From the NCBI GenBank assembly GCA_036172665.1, contig CM069873.1:50219909-50283908 (forward strand): 64,000 bases of DNA, read 5' to 3'. Positions 50,117 through 62,517 of the stretch are shown here, in pieces. The notes below the pieces were generated by a model, which was given only the letters and a program-made list of their open reading frames with translations, was not told the origin of the DNA and made no database searches. The translations under genes and the position numbers were made by a program. Source of the DNA: Prosopocoilus inquinatus (taxonomy: Eukaryota > Arthropoda > Insecta > Coleoptera > Lucanidae). The first letter of the stretch is position 1; each line of letters opens with the position of its first letter.

Positions 50117-53100
50117 TCAGCAAAGAGGCGGTAAGTTGTCTTCCTTTATTAACACAAGGGAATCCATTTCAATGTTTCTTGTAGGTAAATTCCACTTGCT
50201 TCTCTGTTGAACCTCTGCGAGGAACTCTGTAGACCATCGATTCCAAAAGTGTTGTTGGATCTTCTGAATCCTCTGGTAAACTGACAGCCTGTTGTCGGGA
50301 ATCTCTGGTACGTCAGGGTCAACTATTGACGTCAACGAGCTCCCAATGAGAAAATGAGCGGGTGTCAAGGGACTTAGATCATTGGGATCGGACGAAAGAG
50401 GGCAGAGAGGGTGAGAGTTTAACACCGCTCCAATCTGAGTAAGTAGCGTTAGCTTCGTTTGCAAAGCAACCTTCTAAGTCATCCTTGTTTTTAACCATAA
50501 ATTTGCCTAACTCTGCTAATTCATTATTGGCTCCCACAAAATTTGTACCGTTGTCGGAGAACATCTGAGAGGGCTTGCCACGGCGCGCAACAAACCTTCT
50601 AAAGGTAGCAATAAAGGCATCTTTGGTTAGGTCAGTAACCGGTTCAAGATGTATCGCCTTTGTGACAAAGCAAACAGAGCGACAAATAACATTTGAATGT
50701 TTCTGATCCACGACCATGTTTGGTTTTGAGCAAAAATGGACCCGCGTGGTCTACGCCTGTCCAACATGCAATAATGCCTTGTGCTCAGATATGAACAACA
50801 ATTTCGTGAAGTAGTGATTCGGCGGTAACAAAATGGGATGCTTATTGTCAACTGAAAAATTTGAAAACTTCAACCTGCCGCCTACTCTTAGAATGCCTTT
50901 CGAATCGAGGAAAGGATTTAACTTTATAAGTTTACTTCCTTTGTAAACGGAGTGATGTTTACTAAGCTGACCAATTTCTTCATGGAAGTATTCCTGCTGC
51001 ACTTGCTTAACCAACAATAGAACTGCATTGTCTAGTTCATTTTTGGAAAGAGCACCATGATGACGGGATTCTAGCGATGTTCTTAAGTTGTAAATAAATC
51101 TCAAGCAGTACGATGTAACTCTGATTAGCTTACCAAAACTAGAATAATTCTCAATTTCCATGAATTGCGAATTCGACTAACTAGTAAAATTTTGCCTTGA
51201 ATTTTCATTTCGGACATAGTTGAACTTAAAATATTTGCGGGGCACTGAGGCCAATTCGACGAATCCTCCTTTAACCACTGAGGGCCCTTCCACCATAGAT
51301 TTGAGTCTTTTAGTAAAACAGGATCTAACCCCCTAGATACGAGATCCGCCGGGTTTTCCGTTGTTGGCACATAACACCAATTACTTGTTTCTGTTAAAGC
51401 CTGAATTTCTGCAATTCTGTTTCCTACAAATATTTTTAACAAATTTGCACAATTTATTCAACTCAGAACCACTGTGGAATCGCACCAGTAATAGCAAGCA
51501 TGGACATTTGTGTGCAAAGACTCACGTACCTTATTGCACAATCGAGCTAAAGTTAAAGCTCCACAAAGTTCTAGGCGGGGTATCGTTAACGTTTTTAAAG
51601 GTGAAACCTTTGATTTAGCACACAAGAGTCTTGTATGAATTTTGCCTTCAGTATTAATACTTCTAAGATAGACACAGGCTCCGTAAGCACTATTAGAGGC
51701 ATCCGAAAAGCCATGAAGTTCTACCCTAATTGCACTTGCACGCACAACAAATCTGGGTACACGAAGATTGTTCAACTCAGTGATTTGTGTTTTGAAATGA
51801 AGCCATTTGCTATGAAGATAAGTTGGTACGGACTCATCCCATGACAAGTGTTACATCCACAGTTTCTGAATGATGATTTTTGCAATGATGGTACAAGGTG
51901 CGAGTAATCCCAAAGGATCATACATCTGTGCAATGCATTATAAAATTGTACGCTTTGTGACTTGTGTAGGTAGTTTATCGACATTGATATTGTACAGTGA
52001 GCAATCGTCATTGTACGACCAAAGTAATCCCAAAGTACGAGCGTTTCCATTAGAACCAATCGTTAACACAGAAGAATTTACGTTGGAGTCGGTGAAAACT
52101 TCAGTGATCCTTGCATTATTCGAAACCCACTTCTTGAGCTCAAAACACCCTTTACTTAAGACCTGAGATATTTGCGAACAAATGGCTTGCGCTTCCCGAA
52201 TTGACTGAAAACCTGTAAGCAAGTCGTCTACATAGAAATCCTTCAATATCACCTTAGAAGCTTTAGGAAATTCCTCTGAATTTTCATACGCCAGCTGATG
52301 CAAACAACGAATGGCTAAATATGCGGCTGACGCAGTATCGTACGTCACCGTATTAAGCTCATATACCGCTATTTTTTTCTGAGGGATCACTACGCCAAAG
52401 AATGCGCTGTAAGGATCTTTGTTCCGCGTCAATAATGACCTGGTGGTACATTTTTGCTATATCCGCTGAAACAACATACTTACTTTCCCTAAATCGAAGA
52501 ATAATTGACTGCAAGTCACTCTGTATTGTGGGACCTACCATTTGAATGTCATTGACGGAGATACCTGTGGTCGTTGGACAAGACCCGTCGAAGACGACCC
52601 TTAACTTCGTTGTTAGACTTTCCTCCTTCAAAACCCCATGGTGAGGTAAGTAAAAAGAAAAACTTGTTTGATCAGATGCCTTAGTCATATGACCTAATGA
52701 CTCATATTCGCTCATGAACTGAATATAACGTTCCTTGAAGACTGACTTTGTTTGAAACTTGCGTTCAAGTGTGTGAAATCGACTTAAAGCAGATTGCATT
52801 GAGTCACCCAATTTTTCTGGAGAATCTTTCAGAGGAACCTTCACTACGAACCTGCCGTTGTCATCGCGCTTTGTGTTTTGAACGAAATGTAATTCACAGG
52901 CCTCTTCCTCCGAAGAAAGAACCCGTTCGTTTGGAATTTCTTCCAATTCCCAGAACCTTTTTCACTGATTGTGGATGTCATTTGTGGCTGTGGACAAATT
53001 GCAAAATACAAGTTTAACCTTTTGTTCATGTAAGGGACCAGCTACAATCCAACCGAATTTGGTTTTCTGTAGAGTGGCAAGACCGGTACCTAGCTTAATT

Positions 53101-53543
53101 TGACCCACGCAGATGAAATCCCAAAAGCATTCAGCTCCGAGCAACAATTGCACATCAGAAGGTTTGTAAAACTTAGGATCCGCCAGTTTTATATTTTCTG
53201 GAATTTTGAGATGCTCAGTGGAAACAAACGTCGCAGGAATTTGTTCCGTTATTTTGTGTATGACGTAACAAGATACTGAAGTAGAAAACTGATTTACACA
53301 TGAATTTAATTGTAGGCTACACTTTGCCTTTATTGTGGACTATACTTGATTTATACCAACAATGGAAATATTTGTGCTTGTTTTGTCTAAACCTAGCCTT
53401 TTGCAAAAAACTGTTGTTACAAAATTGGATTGCGACCCCGAATCCAAGATAGCACGACAATCGCGAGGGATACCACGTTTATCTAATATTTTGACACACA
53501 AAGTGGATAACAACACTTGAGGAGTACTTGAGATACTTGACAT
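50117..53543 (-). pseudogene. BEL/Pao pol: protease, RT, RNase H, integrase
   Basis: Reading from right to left: DSGSQSNFV (protease, about 53440); LLGAECFWDF and FGWIVAGP; RT with YHQVIIDAEQRSLQRILWR and FYVDDLLTG (about 52220); RNase H with HGFSDASNSAYGACVYL and IPRLELCGALTLA; integrase with GRLKFSNF, FSDNGTNFVGANNEL and a C-terminal DSLVLIKEDNLPP (DUF5641-like). The frame is broken by at least seven stops or shifts. Order and motifs are diagnostic for BEL/Pao. It is not functional. Confidence 0.9.
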
Positions 53544-54010
53544 TGAGATTGTTTGAAGATTTTCAAAATGTAATAATGTATTGTACTTAGTTTGGCACCT
53601 TTTGCAATTTTCGGACTAGCAATTTTTCGAGAAATGATCAAACCTAAGACAATTTAAACAAAGCCCTTTCGCCTTTACTTGTTTTATTCTCTCATTGATT
53701 GCTAATTGAAGAAAAGAATTGCATTCCGAAATCCAATGTTCACCTTTACAGAACACACGTACCGTTGGTTACCACAAATGTTTTTGAAAGTTTTGCTTTG
53801 TTGCCGCCGCAGACTGAAATGTTACAGAATGTATGTTTGTTTTAGAATTTTCTAAGGTTTCTAACAATTGTGCACGATTATGCAAAAAATTCTCAAAATC
53901 AGCAAATGTGATTTCGGCCTTTATATTTGACGCGTTTTTCTCCCACTCGTTGTTGTCGTACTTAAAAAAAATCTAGTTGTTTCGAGATATCATTCTGTAC
54001 ACTTTCAGGT
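53544..54010 (-). pseudogene. BEL/Pao gag remnant
   Basis: The minus strand shows a zinc knuckle CLNCLRFDHFSKNC near 53620-53680, then the DFENFLHNRAQLLETLEN-type Gag phrase near 53880-53930, interrupted by stops. 5' of this the element is missing. Confidence 0.7.
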
Positions 54011-55543
54011 AATTTATAAAATTAATACACTGAGAAAAATATTAAGGGACACTTTCGTTTAAAAACCGACTCAGTGTACTACTGCGAAATTAACAGTTTA
54101 GAATAGTTTTTCTTGTGTGTATCGCTGAAAAAAAAGCATTCTCGTACTGTAAATTTTGCAGGTCAGTACGCTCAGTCGTTTTTTAACACGAATCCGAATA
54201 AAGCGTTCGTACATTTTTCTCAATATAGAGTCACTTCCAAAAATTCTTTGATAAAAATTTTTAAGATAGTTCTGATGAAGGTCAACTAGCCTGAAATACA
54301 TGTATAAACTCTTTTCTAAAACTTTCCTGTTGCAAGACACACAATTTCAGTTATATCTAATCACAATTTTATAAAATTCTGATCGTAGAGAGTCGCTCTT
54401 TAAGCTACAAGCTAAGGCTGCAAGAGTACCCGTCGTAAATAATTCTAGGTCGGTCGGATTAATATAGTCGAGCGGTAAAGTAGTGGGCAGGGGTTGTAAA
54501 GACCTGGGCGTCTTTAAAGTCCATGACTGTACATGCAAAGCAAATAGTTATAATTTAATAAATTGCGTTTTCGGAAAATTTGACAACATTATGACGACAT
54601 TATGACGAATTTATTTTTGAATTTTGAATTGCATACAAAACCGTCAAGTGGTCGAAAAGTCGGAACAGAAAAATCCCTCTATGGCTTACCGCAGCCTTAA
54701 TTTAATCTCTTCTGCTACCGGTGTGCCCCTTTTTCTCTCGAGTTTCGAATTATTATCAATTTTATTTCATAAAGTTTCTACGAGAAAAGAAATCCTGCAC
54801 AAATTATAAATAAGGTCGAGCAGTAGCACTATTATACCCATAATGTGCCGAGACTTTTTGGTGGATATTTGCATATGGTGCCGCAGCGTGAGGTGCTCCC
54901 CGCATGCATAACATCCAAAATACAGAGTGTGTACAACATAACAGATGGCAAAGGAGGAGCCCGCAAACCCAAGTGTCAGTTTGAAAAAGAAGGAGGTGAA
55001 CGCCTGTCGTAGGAATGTCCCGGTCACGTAGGTTCGTTCAGTATATACTGGTAACTTGGTTGCAAACTGTAAAATTAAATTTTTGACGGTAGTACATACT
55101 TTATTTCCGAGTGATTAGACTTAAAAGTTTCAGGATGTGATCAATATTTAATTTTAATAATAGCAAGTCAACTTCAACTAAACTTTTTAATATTTTATTT
55201 CCCTTATTCACTAAAGTTTAGAAGCTTGTTGCTTTAATTCAATGTAAAATAGATGACGATGAAAAATGTTTATTTAAAATTGTTATTTTTATAGTTTATC
55301 ACTTACGATGCAACCGTTGGTAACAGGCCATACATCCTGAACGAACTGCTTCCACTTGTATTGTGAGCAGTACCGCGCTGACAAACTGTTCGACTCCGAC
55401 TATGTTTGCGAAGCGTGTGGAGCGACGTCGATCACTTGGAATACCATGGCTATATAGCAGTCTCTTGTGCGCTTTTTCCGCTCTATTCACGATGTAGTTG
55501 AAAAAAAATTTATGTCCAGAGGATCGGGCACACCTTAAACATA
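54011..55543. other. Unassigned sequence between BEL and Harbinger-3
   Basis: A small perfect inverted pair TACACTGAG...CTCAGTGTA occurs at about 54030-54080. A minus-strand frame at 55299-55595 (FFNYIVNRAEKAHKRLL...) is open but unrecognised. I can support no gene. Confidence 0.4.
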
Positions 55544-55761
55544 AAGGATGATTTACATTATAAGACAACGACACGACACGTAGCGTAACAGACACGACAC
55601 AAAAATATTATTCAATGTAATTCAATGATATCATGCACACCATCCTGCAACGACACGTATCGTCTCAGACAAGACGAGACGACAATCTGACCGGGAATGT
55701 TTTACGTGTCTGCGCGTGTCGTTGAAGGATAGTGTATTTTGCGAAACCGACCGACAACACC

Positions 55762-58190
55762 ATGGACGCTGAAAAATTGATTGAAATCGTGCGAAAGTAT
55801 CCGGAATTATATGATTTATCAAGTGCGAAATATAGTGACAACGCTCACAAAGACAGTTTATGGAGAAAAATTGGTGAAGATTTGGGTGAGTCAGGTAAGA
55901 TACGACGAACTTAAAATATTTTTATTTAGCTACTAGAAACAAATTGCACAATTTTAAAATCAGTTTTCTAAATACACCGTGTCCTGTCCCAATGTCACCA
56001 CTTCACCCACATTATATTCAACTCAAATTGAGTAAAAAAGTCTAATAAAAATTTTTTCTCTAAAGTAAACAATTTCAGAGTTCACCTAATCATTCTCTGT
56101 TCACCTAATAATAAATTCAAATTAAAAAAAAAAAACTAATTGAGTAAACCGTTTTTCAAGAATACGACGTATTTTTTTTTAATTATCCAAAAAATTTAAA
56201 TAAAATTTTATCTATCAGCATTGTTAGTGTGTTTTCAAAAACGAAAATTACAAATTACAAAACACGTCAGATTCTTGAAAAAGGTTTGCTTTAATAGTTT
56301 TTTCTTTTAATTTGAATTGATTATTAGGTGAACGGAGAATGATTTGGTGAACTTTGAAATTTTAAAAATACTTGAACATTTAACACCCAGTATTTCTGTA
56401 ACGGTTTACTTTAGAAGAAAAATTTATTATAGTTTTTTACGTGAACTGATAATCACGTGGGTGAAGTGGTGATATTACACCGCGGACATCCGGTATACGA
56501 TTAAACAACATTTTCTTGCCACTCTACACGACCATTTGCAGACATGAAAAATGCTTTGAATGCCTCGCGGATGTGAAACGCCGCACCTTCTGCACTTCCC
56601 CCTTGTCTTCTAATATTTACTAAATTGTGTTGCTCCAGATTAGGTTGTGGGTCGGGTTGATCTTTGATAAAATTGTGTAGAACACAATTCGTTAAAATAA
56701 TTATATCAGCATTTTTTGGGTCCAATTTTAGTCTTCTGTTATAGAGTCGAAATTTTTGGGCCAGTATTCCAAAGGCATTTTCAGACACCCTTCTAGCACG
56801 CGAATGTCTATAATTGTAAACTTGTTTGTCCACATCTCCGTTTATCTGGGATCCTGGATATGGCCTTAATAAGTACGTTTTTAAAGGGAAAGCCTCATCT
56901 CCCACGATGACGTAAGGCATTACATCATTCGTTCCCGGAAGGGGTCTATCATCAGGAACATTTAACTGTCGTTTTTCCAGCGCTTTTCCCAATTTTGAAT
57001 TGGCAAAAATACCGCCATCGCTGTTTCTGCCACGAGATCCGATGTCTACAGCAATGAATTTATATTGTGCATCAACTAAGGCCATTAATACAACAGAAAA
57101 TGTCTTTTTATAATTAAAGTATTCAGAGCCACTATTATGTGGGGCTTCGATAATGACGTGTTTCCCATCCAGTGCCCCTAAACAGTTTGGAAAGTTCCAA
57201 GTGTTCCAAAATTCAGATGCAATACTTTTCCAATCATTCTCTGTAGGCATTGGCATTGTTTCTTCTTGCATTTTGTTATTTATCGCTTGACATACTTCCA
57301 CTACTATTTTCTGTACGGTACTATCTCCAAGACGGTAACTAGAGGCTATAGTTGTGTAAGCATCCCCGGTGGCTAAGAATCTGTAAAGATATGAAATTTT
57401 AGTTAACTGATAGTTAATGCTTAATCAGGACCGCTGCAAACGGTCAAAACTGTTTTAACAATATTGTAATGCCCATTGTTTGGTGCAGGGAACAACTGCA
57501 AAAAGAAATGGATAAATTTACGAGATTCCTTTAGGAGGTCTCTTAAGAAGAAAAAGGACACGAAAAGCGGACAGGCTGCCACGAAAATTAGAAAATGGGC
57601 ATACGAAGAAGAAATGTCATTTTTAATTCCGTTTTTCCAAGACAGGCCAACAGTGACCAATATCGATGTGGGAGGTGATACAGAAGATAGCTTGGGTACC
57701 GATCAACAAGATAAGGCCGATCAAACTGAAGCCACGGCGCAAAATTCTGACAGACTGGAAAGACCACGAATCATGTCAAAGAGTAGCACTTGTTTTAAGT
57801 CTAATCAACGGAAATCCACCGGTAAAGGAACTGCAGCCCCAACTGCATCTGCAGAACTTATGAAATATATTTTGAAAGAAAAGGAAGAAGAAAAAAGTCA
57901 AAAGCCAAACCAAAACCGTTAAAACATTTAGTGCCATAAATCAAAATGTTATTAAATCTAAAATTTTTGCACTTGTTTCCGCGTGTGAATTGAAAGAAAT
58001 TCAAACCAAGCAGACCACCCTTATTGAACAATCGGTACAGCCTTCAGCTTTTAGCCAATCTAATCAATTTAATTACCCCTGTAACTACAATATATCCCCC
58101 GCACCACATCATCAACCATTCTCGCCAGGTCAGCAGTCATCTTCATCATATTTTGGGCAATATTCTCCCGAGGATCAAGGTGGAAATTAA
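55762..58190 (+). pseudogene. Harbinger-3 MADF-domain protein, two exons, late frameshift
   Basis: Exon 1 55762-55894 (MDAEKLIEIVRKYPELYD) and exon 2 from 57489 join by GT-AG to give GESGNNCKKKWINLRDSFRRSLKKK, a complete MADF fold (Myb/SANT-like DNA-binding). The frame stops at 57922 after 188 residues. A one-base shift near 57900 lets it continue FALVSACELKEIQTKQTTL and a Gln/Ser/Pro-rich tail to 58190, as in MADF proteins with a C-terminal BESS-like helix. So the tail is probably frameshifted. The 1.6-kb intron contains transposase exon 2 on the other strand. Confidence 0.8.
55995..56472. mobile_element. Foldback MITE inside Harbinger-3
   Basis: The two halves are reverse complements over most of their length: outer 16 bp TCACCACTTCACCCAC (55995-56010 / 56457-56472), inner TTCACCTAATAAT and CAAATTAAAAnAAAAAACTA stretches. 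About 478 bp. It lies between MADF exon 1 and the transposase stop, in the MADF intron. Confidence 0.75.
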
Positions 58191-58763
58191 CTTTAGTGTG
58201 AAGATTTTCGTGTTAGAAATTATAATAATACCTATGTGTACTATATTTTAACGTAATAAATAGGCCTGTTCCTTTTACCAGAATTTCAAGTTCTGAACTG
58301 TCTAAATCATGCGCAGTGACGAAATTGTATCTAAATTCCTGCAGTGCGGTTGCTTAGTATGGATTTGAACGGTTCAAAATTTGAAATTCTGGTAGAAGGA
58401 ACGAACCTATTACCTTACTTTAACTTTACTTGTAACTTTTAATAAAACTTACCTTAAGCATACAGCAAGTTTTTCTTTTGGGGATATGGCTTCTCGAAAT
58501 GTGGTGTTTTGTTTCTTTATATCATATTCAATGTTTGTTAAGAGATAATTAAACTGATAAGTAGACATTCTAAAATATCGGTAAAATTTTGTTTCGTCAT
58601 CCACCAACTGTCTACATAATGTATAAAACTCTCCTTCTTCTTTCCTTGTTTTTAGAGTGCTGTGAATCCATACACGTCGTTTTCTTTTCTTCTTTGCGTC
58701 ATCTTCATCAAGTAATATAGCAATTAACGCCAGATCTTTCTTTTCAAAATTTCGAAACATCAC
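56501..58763 (-). CDS. Harbinger-3 DDE transposase, two exons, intact
   Basis: Exon 1 58763-58453 and exon 2 57380-56501 (GT-AG) give 1191 nt, 396 residues. Exon 1 is an N-terminal helical domain (RKRRVWIHSTLKTR, FYRYFRMSTYQFNYLL) and runs to AVCL; exon 2 resumes RFLATGDAYTTIASSYRLGDSTV, then ALDGKHV (Asp 1), GSRGRNSDGGIF (Asp 2), RARRVSENAFGIL (Glu) and a normal C-terminus. It cuts and pastes the element. The intron holds MADF exon 2 (plus strand) and a small MITE. Confidence 0.92.
58263..58407. mobile_element. 145-bp MITE with TA target, inside Harbinger-3
   Basis: Inverted ends beginning GGYYCGTTCCTTYTACC and continuing AGAATTTCAA (left 58263 on, right 58407 back), flanked by TA (58261-58262, 58408-58409). 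Tc1/mariner-type. It lies between MADF exon 2 and transposase exon 1. Confidence 0.82.
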
Positions 58764-58888
58764 TTAAAACGTGCCACTACGCTGAGGTCTGTCTGATGTG
58801 TGCCTGATAATGTATACGGTCCGTATTTTTCATGTCGTGTCTGTTACGCTACGTGTCGTGTCGTTATCTTATAATGTAAATCATCCTT

Positions 58889-60375
58889 CACACGTTTTGC
58901 TGTGCATGTATGTACTACTGTTCTCGCAGTTGTTTATATACGGTAAAATCAAAAGTACAACTCAATTTAACACCGTTATTTTGTTTTCAGAGGCCTCGCG
59001 TGTGCAATTAATTTTATATTTTATTTTACACTTAAGAATAAGTTTTTTTTTTTTAGTTATAAATAAAATATGGCGTTTAAGTTTTAGTTTTGTATAGCGG
59101 GGTTGTACAATATTTTAGTAGTTTTTGGCCGTTTTCTTAAAAGTATAGTATAGAAGGGCTGAGGTTTGAACGAAATTTTTGCTTTTATTTTGAACATTTA
59201 TGGGGTAGCATATCTTTGAACTCGATGAGGAAGGCTGATGATACAAGTTTTGCCCTGGGGAGGTACACAGAGGACGGCGTATTGTAGACTCCTTTCAGCA
59301 TAAGAAGAACATGATGACTCATCGAAATCTGACCGGAGGGGTACGAACAGCTGATGAGCAGTGGCATACAGATTTCCATGTGAAGTGTAGGGACAGGAAA
59401 ATAAATAAAAATATATTTTTGTATATTAAATGCAGCATATTTAAGCAATATAAATAATAATCATTATTGTGGACAGTATCAATAACATGCCGAACGTTGT
59501 TTATCAGACTACTATATATTTGTTTTCGAGCGAGAATGTTTCCAACATTAAATTTTTAAGTAAATATTTGACTTTAATAAATGAAGAGTTGCGAATTAAA
59601 TGAGGTGTACTATTAAAAAAAAAAAATTGTCATAGTTTTTTCTAACAATTATTAATTTACAAAATATTATAATTAATTACACCTAATATTCACACACAAG
59701 CATTGTTGTTTAATAGTGGTGAAGAACTACAATTTCGATGTTCTCGGTTAATAGCGTTCACCATCTTCTTTATCGAAAAGCAAATAATCTTCGTCATTCA
59801 AATCACCTGTGTCGACCGTGAAGGTAAGATTGTCGGTGGGATTAACAACTTTTCGATAGCTTTTGTCACTGATCTTAGTAGCCGTTAGCAGTCTTAGATT
59901 TCATTACAGGAATTGTTATACAATATTCAGCTTCGTCTTTCGTGAATTCCAGCACATTAGCAGTGATTTCAGGTGCCTGGCTGTGAATTATTTATCCCTG
60001 TTCGCCGATCGTTTTCTTTTTGTCCATGATAATATATTGTTGCCATTAAATAACAGTACCAGACTCACAACTGCAAATTTCAGAAAACAATATTTTCAGA
60101 ATTGTCAGGAAATAATTGAAAATAATTTCTCACCTCTAACAAGTAGGAATAAACAATTTGCTGTGAGGAGAACACTAATTTGAAAACATAACAATTAAAA
60201 CCACAACAAAGGAACACAAGAAATGTGCAAGAAACCTAACCACTAACGCTAAATCTGGGGGCAGCTGGAGGTAACTACTGTCACTGCGTATGCCGCGCTC
60301 CTGGACTCCGAACTCGCCTAAATTTTAAAAGTAGACTTGTCGCACAAAAACTCGTCTCTGCGCATTATGTACTTC
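58889..60375. other. Unassigned sequence between two Harbingers
   Basis: About 1.5 kb, AT-rich, no gene recognised on either strand. Confidence 0.45.
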
Positions 60376-60519
60376 TTAAGGCCGCTACACACGGACGTTG
60401 ATGTCTTAATACATCTACGTGCATTCATTAACGCGCGAACAATAACGTGCATTCGATTTGTCTACAGACGCACGAACATAATCCATAGTTTCTTGGTCTA
60501 GCTGCTGGGATTTCGCAAA

Positions 60520-62517
60520 ATGTTTTTAAATGACGATGATTTGGCTGTAGTGGCAGTGGCGTGCACATATGTACTAAAAGAAAAAACCAAGAAAAAGGAT
60601 AAACGTCGTCGCATATGGTCTAAAGGATGGCTGTTAAAACGACAAGCATTTTCACATGCTAACCTATTAGAAGAATTGAGATTAGAACCAGATGATTGGC
60701 GGAATTACCTCAGGATGAATGAAGAAACTTATGTAGAACTCTTAAATCTTGTGACACCTTTAATTGAACGTCAAGATACAATCATGAGATCTGCAATAAC
60801 TGCACACGAACGGTTGACTGCAACACTTAGATTTTTAGCGACTGGAAGAAATTATCAAGACTTAAAATTCTCCACTGTAATTTCTCCGCAAGCTTTAAGT
60901 CAAATAATTCCTGAGACGTGCAAAGCTATATATCAGGTACTACAGGAAAAATACATGAAGGTAAGAAAAAACTATATTTTTAATTTTTTTTTACAATAAA
61001 CTAAAAAAAGAACACAGCGTTTTGGTAAAAAGTAAAAAAAAAATAAAACACAAAAGGAACTCTATAACAACACTAAACTAAGAATGCTTATTACTGAACA
61101 ATATAAAATAATAATAAATTATACACCTGCATTGGGTGAGGGATTGTAAGTAGCAAAATAATTGGAAGTCAAACTATTGGAAGAGCTTGCATCGAAATTA
61201 TGTAACTGATAATTGTTATTATTTATTGTTGATCGATTCCAGTTTGATTGCGGAGAAGCTATGGGCTGAGTCTGTTCCGAAATAATTTTAGTATATTGGC
61301 CGATTTGCCCAAGCTCGGCTTGAAATAATATATCATTAATTAATTTTTCAGTATACAATTTCGTCTCTCTTGGCAATCGTCGCAGTTTATGAGCTATGTT
61401 CTTTCCGATGACAGTACACTCGTCTTCAGGATTATTGAGCCTTGCATCCACAGCATTTAATATTCGATCTGCTTTATCTATACTTTGCGAAGGAGTTTTT
61501 CTTTTTCTGGGTCCCTCTCTATTTAACACTGAGCGAGTTGTTGGCGCAACTAATGTTGACGACGATTGGGTGCTATCACTCATTGCTATTGTATTAGAAT
61601 CATTTGTTGGAGAATTCGATTCCAAATAACTTTGAGTTTCATTCTGTATTTGTTCAGAATTTTCATTTATCTGTAACAATGAAATTATTTTTGTACGTTA
61701 TTTTCAGTTTCCTACAACTCAGGCAGAATGGAAAAATATTGCTCAAGAATTTGAAGCACGTTGCAACTTTCCTAATTGTGTGGGAGCGGTGGATGGCAAG
61801 CACGTCAGAATAATACCGCCAGCAGGCAGCGGGGCATATTATTATAATTACAAGGGCTATAATAGTTTAGTTCTCATGGCAATTTGTAATGCAAATTACG
61901 AATTCATAATGTGTGATTTTGGTATCAATGGCCGCCTGTCAGATGGAGGAGTAATTGATTACACTCCTTTTTATAGGAAGTTAAAAAATGGAACTTTACA
62001 TTTACCACCCCCATCGCATCCACAAAACAGTGAAAGACATCTACCGTTTGTGTTCGTTGGGGATGAGGCCTTTGCTTTACGTCCTGACTTTTTAAAACCC
62101 TACAACCAGAAAGAACTTAACCACGACAAAAAAATATTTAATTACCGATTATCACGGGCAAGATGCAAAATAGAAAACTCATTTGGAATACTAGCAGCAA
62201 GATTTAGAATATTCCAAACGAGTATTGGTGTAAATTTGGAATCAATAGACAAAATGGTAATGGCTTGCTGCGTCCTTCACAATTTCTTAAGAAGGAAGTG
62301 TACTAATGCATACACACCAATGAATTCTTTGGACCAGGAAAATGTAACCGACGGAACAGTGGATTTGGGACTTAGAGCAAATACTAATCAATTAGCAAAT
62401 CTGCAACGTAGCTACAGTAGACGCTTTAGCACTGATGCAAATCAGACGCGGCAAGCATTTATGGAATATTTTAATGAAGAAGGGACTGTATCTTGGCAAG
62501 AACGAATGATACATTAA
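60520..62517 (+). CDS. Harbinger-4 DDE transposase, two exons, intact
   Basis: Exon 1 60520-60960 and exon 2 61708-62517 join in frame (KYMK then FPTTQAEW), 416 residues. N-terminal domain (RRIWSKGWLLKR, WRNYLRMNEETYVELL), LRFLATGRNYQDL, then the DDE core: D176 (VGAVDGKH), D226 (GRLSDGGV), E303 (RARCKIENSFGIL). The C-terminus is of normal length. Catalyses excision and TTA-targeted insertion. The 747-bp intron holds MADF exon 2 on the minus strand. Confidence 0.94.

Larger units (their letters stand above)
49655..54010 (-). mobile_element. BEL/Pao LTR retrotransposon, 5'-truncated and decayed
   Basis: A 3' LTR (49655-49890) is followed on the minus strand, in reverse, by integrase, RNase H, RT, protease and part of gag, the BEL order. 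No second LTR is found; sequence identity to BEL fades near 54010. Many stops and frameshifts. The left edge falls within the GVPV codons of the Crypton-like gene. Confidence 0.85.
55544..58888. mobile_element. PIF/Harbinger transposon Harbinger-3 with MADF partner
   Basis: Terminal inverted repeats 55544-55599 and 58833-58888 are 56 bp with one mismatch (start AAGGATGATTTACATT), rich in ACGACACG motifs, with further ACGACAC copies just inside the left end. Contents: MADF gene on plus, transposase on minus, exons interleaved. Two MITEs sit in the introns. I could not find a clear 3-bp target duplication. The transposase is intact. Confidence 0.9.

Noticed and set aside
54030..54080. Tiny inverted pair ACACTGAG/CTCAGTGT as a transposon
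   Set aside because: About 50 bp, no target duplication found, and could be chance or the scar of an excised element.
54440..54535. tRNA-like or SINE promoter
   Set aside because: A GAGCGGTAAAGTAGTGG stretch is suggestive but no matching B box follows at the right distance.
58889..60375. Frames at 59185-59448 and 59863-60183
   Set aside because: No domain, skewed composition, no supporting signals.
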